Shown piece by piece: positions 7,771 to 17,042 of a DNA stretch of 64,000 bases. Source of the DNA: JARFVT01 sp036677425 (lineage in GTDB: Bacteria > Pseudomonadota > Alphaproteobacteria > UBA8366 > Aestuariispiraceae); assembly GCA_036677425.1 (NCBI GenBank), contig JARFVT010000012.1, positions 310,001-374,000 on the forward strand, in the 5' to 3' direction. Below the pieces are notes generated by a model. The model did no database searches and was not told the DNA's origin. It worked only from the letters and a program-made list of their open reading frames with translations. Numbering within the stretch: position 1 is the first letter of the stretch; each line of letters begins with the position of its first letter. A program made the position numbers and the translations under genes.

Positions 7771-8706
7771 ATGGAATTACTTCAATCTATATTCATTATG
7801 CCTTTTATAGAAATTTTTGAATCACCATATTTCTTTTTAGAAGTTTTAATCGGTGGCTTAATGTCGGGCGTGATGTATTCGCTGGTTGCATTGGGTTTTG
7901 TTCTTATATTCAAGGCATCGGGCGTATTTAATTTTTCCCAAGGGGTGATGGTTTTATTTGCCGCTCTTAATTTTGCTGGATTGATTGATTATGGCCTGCC
8001 CATATGGCTGGCGGGAATAATAACAATCATTATTATGATTGCCTTGGCCTTTGTGATTGAACGGGTGGTTTTGCGACCGTTGGTTAATCAGGAACATATT
8101 ATTTTATTCATGGCAACCATTGGCATAGCCTATTTTCTTGAAGGTTTTGGTGAAATGATTTGGGGTGGGGGCATTCGCCCGCTTAATGTTGGAATTCCCG
8201 ATGATGTTTGGTTTTTTGGTGATACGATGATACAGCAAAGCGAGGTTTTTGCTGCTGTTATTGCAGCTTTCCTTGTTATTGTTCTGGTATTATTTTTTCG
8301 TTATACAAGAACGGGTTTGGCGTTGCGCGCAGTCGCCGATGATCATCAGGCCGCATTATCAATTGGTGTGCCGCTTAATCATATTTGGATAGTTGTTTGG
8401 TCGGTTGCGGGTTTTGTTGCCCTTGTGGCTGGTATAATGTGGGGGTCAAAACTTGGGGTGCAATTCTCGCTTTCCATATTGGCATTAAAGGCATTGCCAG
8501 TGCTAATTCTGGGCGGCTTTACATCTATTCCCGGTGCGATAATTGGTGGATTAATAATTGGTGCAGGTGAAAAAATTGCCGAAGTTTATTGGGGCAGTGT
8601 ATTTGGCGGTGCAATCGAAGAATGGTTCGCTTATATTTTGGCTTTAGCATTTCTGTTTTTCAGACCACAAGGTCTGTTTGGCGAAAAAATTATCGAGAGG
8701 GTTTAA
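7771..8706 (+). CDS. livH: Branched-chain amino acid-type ABC transporter permease LivH
   Basis: Inner-membrane permease subunit, 311 aa, of the same Liv/HAAT importer. It has about eight hydrophobic segments. LIGGLMSGVMYSLVALGFVLIFKASGVFNFSQGVMVLFAA is the family's N-terminal core (residues 27-66), and a C-terminal EAA-like loop occurs at LRAVADDHQAALSIGV. Purine-rich AGGGGGG lies ten bases before the ATG. It lies between livG and livM (3-base gap) and should pair with LivM to form the channel. Confidence 0.93.
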   Translation: MELLQSIFIMPFIEIFESPYFFLEVLIGGLMSGVMYSLVALGFVLIFKASGVFNFSQGVMVLFAALNFAGLIDYGLPIWLAGIITIIIMIALAFVIERVVLRPLVNQEHIILFMATIGIAYFLEGFGEMIWGGGIRPLNVGIPDDVWFFGDTMIQQSEVFAAVIAAFLVIVLVLFFRYTRTGLALRAVADDHQAALSIGVPLNHIWIVVWSVAGFVALVAGIMWGSKLGVQFSLSILALKALPVLILGGFTSIPGAIIGGLIIGAGEKIAEVYWGSVFGGAIEEWFAYILALAFLFFRPQGLFGEKIIERV

Positions 8707-8709
8707 TTA

Positions 8710-9819
8710 ATGATTTATCGTGAAGCGGGCCAATTTAAAACCAGCTATGCCAAGGATCAGGCATTATTTTCCATACCGATGGATAAAAATTTTGTTTTAT
8801 CTATCATTGCATTGGCAATTTTTATTGTGCCATTATTGGCTAATGAATATTGGTTGGGTTCGATTTTAATTCCCGTATTAATTTTATCAATTGCCGCAAT
8901 TGGCCTTAATATTTTGACTGGTTATGCGGGGCAACTAAGCCTTGGTTCGGGTGCATTTATGGCGGCTGGGGCTTATATGGCCTATAAGGTTGCTACGAAT
9001 TTAACTTTTTTACCCGTACCAATTGCCATTTTGGCGGGCGGCTTATCGGCAGCATTTGCGGGCATTGTTTTTGGCATTCCAAGCTTGCGTATTAAAGGTT
9101 TTTATCTGGCGGTTGCCACGCTTGCCTCGCAATTTTTTCTAATTTGGTTATTCACCCATGTGGATTGGTTTGTTAATTATTCAATATCTGGCGTGCCATC
9201 GATTGCAGATTACAAGCTTTTTGTCGATTTTGGCCCACTGGTAACAGGGGCAAAAGCCAGTGTTGAGGCGAGATATTTATTTGTCTTAGGATTTGCAATA
9301 TTATTAGCCTTAGCTGCAAGAAATATGGCGCGAGGTAATATTGGCAGGTCATGGATGGCGATCAGGGATATGGATATTGCCGCTGAAATAATGGGTATCA
9401 GGCCATTAAAAGCAAAATTAAGCGCATTTGCCATTAGCTCTTTTTACTGTGGTATCGCGGGTGCGTTATGGGCATTTTGTTATATTAATAATGTTGAACA
9501 GGGTGCATATGACATCAATCGGTCATTTCAAATTTTATTCATGGTGATAATTGGTGGTTTAGGCAGTATTCTTGGATCTTTTCTTGGCGCGGCCTTTATT
9601 TTCCTATTACCGCTTTTTCTAAGTAATTTTCTTCCAGTTATTTTTGATATAATCGGCGATATATTTGGCTATCGACCATCGATTGATATTATTTCGCATA
9701 TCGAATTAATGATATTTGGCGGGTTGATTATTTTCTTTCTGATTGTAGAGCCGCATGGCCTTGCCAGATTATGGCAAATCGGTAAGGAAAAATTACGGCG
9801 TTGGCCATTTCCATATTAG
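8710..9819 (+). CDS. livM: Branched-chain amino acid-type ABC transporter permease LivM
   Basis: Second membrane permease of the importer, 369 aa. It has multiple transmembrane segments; the family blocks GLNILTGYAGQLSLGSGAFMAAGAY (residues 64-88, in two parts) and the coupling loop WMAIRDMDIAAEIMGIRPLKAK are visible. It follows livH by three bases, with GAGAGG before the start. It is slightly longer than typical because of an N-terminal extension (about 30 aa) before the first membrane segment, as in other members linked to acyl-CoA ligases. Confidence 0.93.
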   Translation: MIYREAGQFKTSYAKDQALFSIPMDKNFVLSIIALAIFIVPLLANEYWLGSILIPVLILSIAAIGLNILTGYAGQLSLGSGAFMAAGAYMAYKVATNLTFLPVPIAILAGGLSAAFAGIVFGIPSLRIKGFYLAVATLASQFFLIWLFTHVDWFVNYSISGVPSIADYKLFVDFGPLVTGAKASVEARYLFVLGFAILLALAARNMARGNIGRSWMAIRDMDIAAEIMGIRPLKAKLSAFAISSFYCGIAGALWAFCYINNVEQGAYDINRSFQILFMVIIGGLGSILGSFLGAAFIFLLPLFLSNFLPVIFDIIGDIFGYRPSIDIISHIELMIFGGLIIFFLIVEPHGLARLWQIGKEKLRRWPFPY

Positions 9820-9912
9820 ATATATTGAATTATCTATATTTCAAATAATAGGACGCAATTTTAATAGAAGCCTAGTTTGAGTTTTAAACTATTATTAACA
9901 TAGGAGATTAAA

Positions 9913-11238
9913 ATGAATTTAAAAAAAATAATATTGTCATTAGCTACTGTTGCGGTTGCTGCGACTACTGTTAGTGTAGGAATAAATGTTGCTATGGCGG
10001 GGGCGGCGGGGGAACAAAAAATTCCATCATTGGTTTATCGTACTGGTGCTTATGCCGCAGGCGGTGTGCCGCTTGCCGATGGTTATGCCGATTATTATAA
10101 TATGATCAACGAGCGTGATGGCGGCGTTAATGGCGTGAAATTTGTGGTTACCGAATGCGAAACTGCCTATAAAACCGACCGTGGTGTTGAATGTTATGAC
10201 CGCACCAAAGAAGGCGCAACCGTATATAGCCCATGGTCAACTGGCATTTCATATGCGTTGCAAGATAAATTGGCTGAAGATAAAATCCCATTATTATCAA
10301 TGGGCTATGGCAGAACTGCCGCCGCCGATGGTAGCGTATTTAAATATGTTTTTGCATTGCCAGCAACATATTGGAATCAGGCAACATCGATCATTCAGGT
10401 TATCGCCAATGAAAATGGCGGGCTTGATAAATTAAAAGGCATGAATTTTGCCTATATTTATCTTGATCATCCATATGGTAAAGAACCAATTCCAACATTG
10501 GATATTTTAGCGAGAAAATTTGGCTTTACCTATGATAAATATCCAGTAGCACCAGCATCAATGACCGATCAAAAATCAACATGGTTACAAATTCGTAAAT
10601 CAAAGCCAGATTATGCCATTATGTGGGGTTGGGGTGCAATGACGCCAACCGCGATTAAAGAAGCAGTCAATATAAGATTTGATATGACCAAATTTATCGG
10701 TAACTGGTGGGCTGCTAATGAAAGTGATCTTGCCCCATCTGGTGTTAAGGCCAAAGGCTATCGTGCCGCCGCATTCCACGGTGTTGGTGATGGTTATGGT
10801 ATTTATGCTGATATGAAAAAATATCTTTATGATGCGGGCAAAGCCGCCGGTGATGGATCAAAAGCGGGTACAACTTTTTATAACCGTGGCTTGGTCAATT
10901 CGGCCTATGTGGTCGAGGCAATTAAGCTTGCCCATAAGGAATTTGGCATTGGTGTCATGACTGGTGATCAAGTTGCATGGGGTTTAGAACATCTTGACTT
11001 AAAAAATGATTATATTAAAAGCCTTGGCCTTAATGGTTTAATGCCAGAGACAAAAATTACTTGTGCTAATCACGAAGGTCAAAATCCTGCAATTTTAATT
11101 CAAGAATGGACTGGCGATCATTATGCAATAACCGATGAATGGATTCCTGCCATGACGGATATTACAAGGCCATTAATCGAAGCAGAAGCCGCAGCTTTTG
11201 CCGCTGAAAAAGGCATAACACCGCGTGAATGCAATTAA
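9913..11238 (+). CDS. ABC transporter substrate-binding protein (Liv/amide-binding family)
   Basis: Periplasmic solute receptor for the importer. The N-terminus is a signal peptide (LKKIILSLATVAVAATTVSV...AMA) with a likely cleavage site near residue 29-30. The mature part is a type I periplasmic-binding fold of about 410 aa, starting with a receptor strand (IPSLVYRTGAYAAGGVPLAD) and the INERDGGVNG block. It is longer than classical LivJ and resembles the aromatic or organic-acid binders found beside CoA ligases. AGGAGAT precedes the ATG. The 93-base gap upstream holds a small hairpin (TAGTTT...AAACTA), which could protect the abundant receptor transcript. Confidence 0.9.
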   Translation: MNLKKIILSLATVAVAATTVSVGINVAMAGAAGEQKIPSLVYRTGAYAAGGVPLADGYADYYNMINERDGGVNGVKFVVTECETAYKTDRGVECYDRTKEGATVYSPWSTGISYALQDKLAEDKIPLLSMGYGRTAAADGSVFKYVFALPATYWNQATSIIQVIANENGGLDKLKGMNFAYIYLDHPYGKEPIPTLDILARKFGFTYDKYPVAPASMTDQKSTWLQIRKSKPDYAIMWGWGAMTPTAIKEAVNIRFDMTKFIGNWWAANESDLAPSGVKAKGYRAAAFHGVGDGYGIYADMKKYLYDAGKAAGDGSKAGTTFYNRGLVNSAYVVEAIKLAHKEFGIGVMTGDQVAWGLEHLDLKNDYIKSLGLNGLMPETKITCANHEGQNPAILIQEWTGDHYAITDEWIPAMTDITRPLIEAEAAAFAAEKGITPRECN

Positions 11239-11278
11239 GTTAATTGTTAATTAATAGCGATTTTAAGGGAGGCGCAAA

Positions 11279-12097
11279 ATGACAACCGAAACAACAGATA
11301 AGCCATTGCTTCAGGTTAATAATATCGAAGTGATTTATGATCATGTTATTTTAGTGTTAAAAGGCGTTTCCCTTGATGTGCCAAAGGGCGGGATTGTCGC
11401 CCTGCTTGGCGGTAATGGTGCGGGTAAAACCACAACATTAAAGGCAATTTCCAATCTTTTACGCGCTGAACGGGGCGATGTTACCAAAGGTTCGATAGAA
11501 CTTAACGGCGAAGATGTCCATAAAATGACCACCAATGATTTGGTAAAACGCGGTTGCGTTCAGGTTATGGAAGGAAGGCATTGTTTTGAACATTTGACTG
11601 TTGAAGAAAATTTAATGTCTGGTGCTTATACAAGGGGCTGGGTCGGGGCGGAAATAAAACGCGATCTGCAAATGGTTTATGAATATTTTCCACGGCTGTA
11701 TGAACGCCGTAATAGCCAAGCTGGCTATACATCGGGCGGCGAACAACAAATGTGTGCCGTTGGTCGAGCCTTGATGGCAAAACCAAAAATTATATTATTG
11801 GATGAACCATCCATGGGGCTTGCGCCGCAATTGGTCGAACAAATATTTGAAATTGTAAAAAAATTAAATAAACAAGAAGGCGTTACATTCTTATTGGCAG
11901 AACAAAATACCACGGTTGCACTTCGTTATGCCGATTATGGTTATATTTTGGAATCTGGTCGCGTTGTGATGGATGGTGATGCCGCATCTTTATTATCTAA
12001 TGAAGATGTTAAGGAATTTTATTTAGGCCTAGCGCAGGCGGGGCGTAAAAGCGTTCGCGAGGTCAAACATTATAAACGCCGCAAACGTTGGCTGTAA
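11279..12097 (+). CDS. livF: Branched-chain amino acid-type ABC transporter ATPase LivF
   Basis: Second ATPase subunit of the importer, 272 aa. Walker A GGNGAGKTT is at residues 44-52; a signature SGGEQQMCAVGRALM, Walker B IILLDEPSMGLAP and an EQN H-loop equivalent (LLAEQNT) are typical of LivF, which has no canonical His there. A basic tail (GRKSVREVKHYKRRKRWL) extends beyond the family core, as in homologues from similar clusters. A strong ribosome binding site, GGGAGG, lies before the ATG. If LivG is impaired, a LivF homodimer is a possible substitute, but that is speculation. Confidence 0.93.
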   Translation: MTTETTDKPLLQVNNIEVIYDHVILVLKGVSLDVPKGGIVALLGGNGAGKTTTLKAISNLLRAERGDVTKGSIELNGEDVHKMTTNDLVKRGCVQVMEGRHCFEHLTVEENLMSGAYTRGWVGAEIKRDLQMVYEYFPRLYERRNSQAGYTSGGEQQMCAVGRALMAKPKIILLDEPSMGLAPQLVEQIFEIVKKLNKQEGVTFLLAEQNTTVALRYADYGYILESGRVVMDGDAASLLSNEDVKEFYLGLAQAGRKSVREVKHYKRRKRWL

Positions 12098-12138
12098 TTA
12101 AAATGTATATTTTGCTGTTATGGGAGTTAGATTACTAG

Positions 12139-13383
12139 ATGAATTTATTTTATGATGGGCTTGAAACTAGAAGCAATACCGAGCGCAATAACGATCAATT
12201 GCGCCGTTTAAAATCACAATTTAAACATGCCAAGGATAATTCAGTATATTATCGCCAGTTATTCGACGGTGATATGGAAATTAATGATATATCCGATTTG
12301 GCAAAATTACCCATAACCCGAAAATCAGATTTATTAGCGCAACAAAAAGATAATCCGCCCTTTGGTGGCTTAAATGCAATGATGCCAAAACAATTATTGC
12401 GGGTTTTTGCCTCTCCGGGGCCAATTTATGATCCAGAAGGCCATGGTCGCGATTGGTGGCGCATGGGACGCGCCATATATGCGGCAGGATTTAATAATAA
12501 CGATATCGCAATAAACTGTTTTTCCTATCATCACACCCCTGCGGGTCATATGATGGAAACGGGCGCACATGCGGTTGGTTGCGTGGTTTATCCGGGTGGT
12601 GTTGGTCAAACTGATGCCCAAGTAGAGGCAATATGCCATTATAAGATTACGGGATATATGGGTACGCCAGATTTTTTAAAAAATATCCTCGATAAAGCCG
12701 CAGATATGGGGCGCGATATATCTTGTTTAAACAAAGCATTTGTTTCTGGTGGCGCGTTATTTCCATCGATGCGCGATGAATATAATAATCGTGGTATTAG
12801 TGTTCTTCAGGCCTATGGCACGGCTGATCTAGGGCTTATTGCCTATGAAACGCCTGCCCAAGACGGTATGGTGATTGACGAAGGCGTGATAGTCGAAATT
12901 ATTCGTGCAGGCACAAATGACCAATTGCCTGATGGTGAAGTGGGCGAAGTTGTGGTAACTTTATTAGACAATCGCGATTATCCATTGATACGATTCGCAA
13001 CCGGCGATTTATCGGCGATTATGGAGGGTGTAAGCCCTTGTGGGCGTAGCAATAAACGCCTTAAAGGATGGATGGGTCGTGCCGATCAACGCACCAAGGT
13101 TAAGGGCATGTTCATTGACCCAATACAAATTGACCGCATTGTTAAAAGCTTTGATGTAATAATCAAGGCCAGATTAGATGTGGAATTGGACGATAATGCA
13201 GATAAAATGACGATAAAGGTCGAAATTGATATGGCTAAATATGGCGATGATCAGCAAATATTAGCAAATATCACCGAAAGCCTGCAAAAACAATGCAAGA
13301 TAAAAGGCAAGGTTGAGCTGGTTAATATAGGTGAATTAGCCAATGATGGCTTGGTCATTAATGACCTGCGGAAATATGATTAA
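12139..13383 (+). CDS. Phenylacetate-CoA ligase-like AMP-binding protein
   Basis: Member of the ANL superfamily, closest in layout to phenylacetate-CoA ligase (PaaK-like), 414 aa, which forms an aryl-CoA from acid, ATP and CoA. Visible features are LPITRKSDL near residue 55-63, an adenylation core with QAYGTADLGLIAYE (about 223-236), a FATGD motif (about 288-292) and a C-terminal lid with GRADQRTKVKGMFIDP. The typical Ser/Thr/Gly-rich phosphate loop reads FASPGPIYDPEGH, as in the transporter-linked subgroup. It is last in the operon, with GGAG before its ATG. The presence of two different CoA ligases with one importer supports uptake coupled to activation. Confidence 0.85.
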   Translation: MNLFYDGLETRSNTERNNDQLRRLKSQFKHAKDNSVYYRQLFDGDMEINDISDLAKLPITRKSDLLAQQKDNPPFGGLNAMMPKQLLRVFASPGPIYDPEGHGRDWWRMGRAIYAAGFNNNDIAINCFSYHHTPAGHMMETGAHAVGCVVYPGGVGQTDAQVEAICHYKITGYMGTPDFLKNILDKAADMGRDISCLNKAFVSGGALFPSMRDEYNNRGISVLQAYGTADLGLIAYETPAQDGMVIDEGVIVEIIRAGTNDQLPDGEVGEVVVTLLDNRDYPLIRFATGDLSAIMEGVSPCGRSNKRLKGWMGRADQRTKVKGMFIDPIQIDRIVKSFDVIIKARLDVELDDNADKMTIKVEIDMAKYGDDQQILANITESLQKQCKIKGKVELVNIGELANDGLVINDLRKYD

Positions 13384-13406
13384 GCCATAATAGATTGAAA
13401 GATTTT

Positions 13407-13907
13407 TTAGGGAAGTGAAACGTGCATTTTTTTAAGCAATGCTTTCACTATAATGCCATGAACTAATCCAACAGGAAGCATATAAGCTTTTCCAAAACCA
13501 TTATGTATTTTGACTGATGTTGTAATTGATAATAAATTTAATCTGCTCGATATCTCACTGATTTTAATAAAGACCATTACTGAAAGATGCACATCTCTTG
13601 ATGTTAGGGCTAATTCACTATCAGTTATATGTTCAACTAGAAAAAAATCTAGATGATCATTAACTTGCACCTGCGATTCAGTCTTATTTTTAAATCCATC
13701 TATTTGTTTTACACCAAATATAGTTGAGATTTTATCACGGATTTTAAAAGCTAGGCTCAGTCCCCATGGGGGGTTGCTCGTCATATGGCAATAAACTTGA
13801 TAGGCTGAGAGTTTAGCATTAATTTTAATTTGGTAATTATGATAATAATAGATATCTTCTTCTGAACATATGATTAGTTGCTCGTCTTTTTTGAATTTTA
13901 TGGTCAT
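13407..13907 (-). CDS. DUF2867 family protein
   Basis: 166 aa soluble protein that matches the DUF2867 pattern. It has an N-terminal MTSNPPWGLSLAFKIRDKISTIFGVK block (residues 42-67, in two parts), a central NDHLDFFLVEHI, then VHNGFGKAYMLPVGLVHGIIVKALL at the end. No biochemical function is established that I know of. It is convergent with the CoA-ligase operon (23-base gap). Its ATG overlaps the stop of a 31-codon ORF (ATGA), and it sits downstream of typA on the same strand. Membrane segments are absent. Confidence 0.75.
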   Translation of the reverse strand: MTIKFKKDEQLIICSEEDIYYYHNYQIKINAKLSAYQVYCHMTSNPPWGLSLAFKIRDKISTIFGVKQIDGFKNKTESQVQVNDHLDFFLVEHITDSELALTSRDVHLSVMVFIKISEISSRLNLLSITTSVKIHNGFGKAYMLPVGLVHGIIVKALLKKMHVSLP

Positions 13908-13999
13908 TTAATATTATCCATATTAAATTTATCCAAAAGCATAGATTCAAGCTGCAATTTTTCAGCTAAAAATTTCTCCATGCCTTTGGTAAAATCCAT
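13904..13999 (-). CDS. Possible 31-aa ORF coupled to the DUF2867 gene
   Basis: ATG at 13999 opens a 31-codon frame (MDFTKGMEKFLAEKLQLESM, then a short tail ending DNIK) whose TGA overlaps the DUF2867 ATG as ATGA. The peptide would be one amphipathic helix. It lacks a strong ribosome binding site. It could be a leader peptide giving translational coupling, or chance. Confidence 0.3.
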   Translation of the reverse strand: MDFTKGMEKFLAEKLQLESMLLDKFNMDNIK

Positions 14000-14018
14000 A
14001 AAGTATATTATCTTTAGA

Positions 14019-15842
14019 TTAACCGCGTTTTTCCTTACCACGGCTAATGCGTTTACGGTCGTTCGGGTCAAGATGGGCTTTTCTCAACCTTATGAAATTT
14101 GGCGTTACTTCAACCCGTTCATCATCATTGATATAGGCGATAGCCTCCTCCAATGATCGTTTGATCGGCGTGGTTAATTTAACCGCATCATCTTTACCAC
14201 TGGCGCGCACATTGGTTAATTGCTTGCCCTTGACAACATTGACTTCTAAATCATTACTTTTATTATGTTCGCCAATTATCATGCCTTCATAAACATCAAT
14301 TGCTGCATCAATAAACATTGGTCCACGGCTTTCAAGATTAAATAATGCATAGGCAGCGGCGCGTCCCTTGGCATTTGATATTAAAACGCCAACCCTGCGA
14401 CCAGGAATATCGCCTTTATATGGGGCAAAGCCATGGAACATGCGCGCCAATATGCCTGTGCCACGGGTATCAGCCAAAAATTCGCCTTGATAACCAATAA
14501 GCCCACGCGATGGAATTAAAAATGTGATGCGGGTTTTACCGCCGCCAGATGGCTTCATACCAATCATTTCACCCTTACGTAGTCCCATTTTTTCAACAAC
14601 AACGCCCGTATATGCATCATCAACGTCAATTTGTGCTTCTTCCATTGGTTCGATTAACTTGCCATTTTCATCTTTTTGCAAGATAACTTTTGGTGGTCCA
14701 ACGGTTAGCTCGAACCCTTCACGGCGCATGGTTTCAACCAAGACACCTAATTGTAATTCACCACGCCCTGCCACTTCATAGCTATCACGATCATCGCTTT
14801 CAGATATTTTAATGGCGATATTAACTTCGGCTTCTTTTTCTAATCGATCAGCGATCATGCGGCTGGTTAATTTATCACCGTCAAGCCCCGCAAATGGACT
14901 ATCATTGACCGATATATTCATCGACATAGTTGGCGGGCTTATGGCGCGTCCCGGTAATGGTTCATCCACATCAAGGGCGCAAACCGTATCGGCAACAGTG
15001 GTTTTTGGTAATCCTGCAAGGGCGATTATATCGCCTGCTTCGGCAAAATCAGCCGCCACGCGCTCAAGTCCACGAAAGGCCAAAATTTTGGTCAAACGTG
15101 ATTGTTCAATACGACCGCCATCATGGAATAGACCCTTGACTGTTTCGCCCATTTTAACTCGTCCAGAATGAATACGACCAGTCAGTATACGCCCTAAATA
15201 CGGGTCAGACTCCAATGTTGTTACCAACATTATAAATGGTGCGTCTTTATCGGCGACTGGTGGTTCAATATGCGATATCATTAAATCAAACAGATCATCC
15301 ATATTTTCACGCGGGTCTTCTAATTCATTATTTGCCCAACCTTCTTTGGCTGATGCATAAATAACGGGAAAATCCATTTGTTCGTCACTGGCTTCCAATG
15401 CGATGAATAGATCAAACACCTGATCAACAACCCAATCTGGTCTTGCGTCTGGTTTATCGACTTTATTAATGCAAACGATAGGCTTTAGGCCAAGTTCCAA
15501 TGCTTTCATAGTAACAAATTTTGTTTGTGGCATTGGCCCTTCGGCAGCATCAACCAGTAATACAACCCCATCGACCATGGATAAAATACGTTCAACTTCG
15601 CCACCAAAATCGGCATGACCAGGGGTATCAACGATATTTAATCTGGTATCTTTCCATGCAACAGATGTACATTTTGCCAAGATGGTAATTCCACGTTCGC
15701 GTTCAATATCACCAGAATCCATGGCGCGTTCAGAAACATTGGCGTTACTGCGAATTGAACCAGATTGCTTTAATAATTCGTCGACCAATGTTGTTTTACC
15801 GTGATCCACATGGGCGATAATCGCCATATTTCTTAAATCCAT
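14019..15842 (-). CDS. typA: Translational GTPase TypA/BipA
   Basis: Ribosome-binding GTPase of the EF-G family, involved in ribosome assembly and stress adaptation. 607 aa, as usual. G1 AHVDHGKTTL is at residues 10-19, followed by the switch I block ERERGITI, G3 DTPGHADFG and G4 NKVDKPDARP; then domains II, III, V and the BipA-specific C-terminal domain (GRGELQLGVLVETMRREGFE; ESRGPMFIDAAIDVYEGMIIGEH). The start ATG is preceded by CAGGAAA. The adenosine-kinase-like gene lies 39 bases upstream on the same strand, so the two may be co-transcribed. Confidence 0.97.
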   Translation of the reverse strand: MDLRNMAIIAHVDHGKTTLVDELLKQSGSIRSNANVSERAMDSGDIERERGITILAKCTSVAWKDTRLNIVDTPGHADFGGEVERILSMVDGVVLLVDAAEGPMPQTKFVTMKALELGLKPIVCINKVDKPDARPDWVVDQVFDLFIALEASDEQMDFPVIYASAKEGWANNELEDPRENMDDLFDLMISHIEPPVADKDAPFIMLVTTLESDPYLGRILTGRIHSGRVKMGETVKGLFHDGGRIEQSRLTKILAFRGLERVAADFAEAGDIIALAGLPKTTVADTVCALDVDEPLPGRAISPPTMSMNISVNDSPFAGLDGDKLTSRMIADRLEKEAEVNIAIKISESDDRDSYEVAGRGELQLGVLVETMRREGFELTVGPPKVILQKDENGKLIEPMEEAQIDVDDAYTGVVVEKMGLRKGEMIGMKPSGGGKTRITFLIPSRGLIGYQGEFLADTRGTGILARMFHGFAPYKGDIPGRRVGVLISNAKGRAAAYALFNLESRGPMFIDAAIDVYEGMIIGEHNKSNDLEVNVVKGKQLTNVRASGKDDAVKLTTPIKRSLEEAIAYINDDERVEVTPNFIRLRKAHLDPNDRKRISRGKEKRG

Positions 15843-15881
15843 TTGGATTTCCTGTCTGTTATGTTGGGTCGATAATTAATT

Positions 15882-16883
15882 CTAACTATCAAAACCTAAT
15901 CTTTGTTTAACTAATGCTTTTACGTCAATTTCTGGCCTTGCGCCATAATGTGAAATAACCTCTGTTGCCATTATAGAGCCAATATCGCCCGATGTTTTTA
16001 GATCAAATCCATTGGTATATCCATAAAGAAAACCCGCCGCATATTGATCGCCAGCACCAGTTGTATCAATGACTTTTTTATCATTAATGGCGGCGATATT
16101 AATGATTTCATCAGCAGTTATAATCAGGCTTCCTGCTGCACCACGGGTAAGACAGGCAATTTGACAATGACCACGCACGCAATTTAGCGCATCATCAAAA
16201 TTATCAAGCTGATAAAGCGATAATATTTCTTCTTCATTGGCAAATAAAATATCGATATGATGTTCGACCAAATGCAAAAAAGACTGTCGATGGCGATTAA
16301 CACAAAATGGGTCGGATAGGCTTAATGATACTTTGGTTTTATTATTACTGGCATGGGCTGCTTCGGCGGCTTTAATGAATGCGGCCTTGGCATCTTCGCG
16401 GTCGAATAAATAACCCTCCATATAGACGATTTTTGCCGCCTGAATGATTTTAGGGTCAATATCATCGGGGGTTAGTGAATTGGCTGCACCCAAAAATGTT
16501 GCCATTGTGCGTTGTGTATCGGGATGGACCATGACGATACATTTACCCGTATCCATCGAATTAACCGCATATGGGGTGTCAAAATCCACATTGATGGAGC
16601 GAATATCATGGCGAAAAACCTTGCCAAACTTATCCTCCTTGACCTTGCCAACATATGCACTATTGCCACCAAGCGCGGCAATGCCCACCATTGTATTACC
16701 TGCAGATCCACCAGAAGCTTCCCGCCCTGTTGGCAACTTTTCATAAAGCGCGTTCGATTGTTCAATATCGACCAAATTCATGCTGCCTTTTGGCATGTCG
16801 GTATTTTCAAGGAAGCTATCATCAATATCAACAATCACATCAACCAATGCATTACCAATACCGACCACATCGTAATTTTTCAT
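15882..16883 (-). CDS. PfkB-family carbohydrate/adenosine kinase
   Basis: Ribokinase-fold kinase, 333 aa, of the alphaproteobacterial adenosine-kinase-like group. It starts with NYDVVGIGNALVDVIVDIDD, has the N-terminal PfkB glycine block (GREASGGSAGNTMVGIAALGG, residues 54-74, in two parts) and the C-terminal signature DTTGAGDQYAAGFLYG with the catalytic Asp in GAGD. The likely reaction is phosphorylation of adenosine (to AMP) or a sugar. DQYAAG replaces the common DLYAAG. It is upstream of typA; dapB is upstream of it, separated by 159 bases with an inverted repeat. Confidence 0.88.
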   Translation of the reverse strand: MKNYDVVGIGNALVDVIVDIDDSFLENTDMPKGSMNLVDIEQSNALYEKLPTGREASGGSAGNTMVGIAALGGNSAYVGKVKEDKFGKVFRHDIRSINVDFDTPYAVNSMDTGKCIVMVHPDTQRTMATFLGAANSLTPDDIDPKIIQAAKIVYMEGYLFDREDAKAAFIKAAEAAHASNNKTKVSLSLSDPFCVNRHRQSFLHLVEHHIDILFANEEEILSLYQLDNFDDALNCVRGHCQIACLTRGAAGSLIITADEIINIAAINDKKVIDTTGAGDQYAAGFLYGYTNGFDLKTSGDIGSIMATEVISHYGARPEIDVKALVKQRLGFDS

Positions 16884-16932
16884 AGATAAACCTTAATATA
16901 TAAGATTATTAATCGCCAAATATATATAATTA

Positions 16933-16962
16933 AATATGCGGATCAAACATATAGCGCATATT
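16933..16962 (-). terminator. Possible terminator downstream of dapB
   Basis: AATATGCG (16933-16940) and CGCATATT (16955-16962) form a perfect 8-base inverted repeat with a 14-base centre. On the minus strand it is followed by TAATTATAT, which is weak as a U-tract. It could instead be an operator for the kinase-typA transcript. Confidence 0.35.
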
Positions 16963-17042
16963 ATAGCAGGGTATATAATCTATTGCCCTTACCTGCAACT
17001 ATTGATCACGAATAATTTATTTATCTGAAATTTATTTGCTAA

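Noticed and set aside
9865..9890. Hairpin between livM and the binding-protein gene as a terminator
   Set aside because: The stem is short and A/T-rich with no T-run; it was noted only as a possible RNA-stability element.
16444..16889. Several overlapping plus-strand frames opposite the PfkB kinase gene
   Set aside because: Multiple antisense frames arise from the codon pattern of the real gene on the minus strand.
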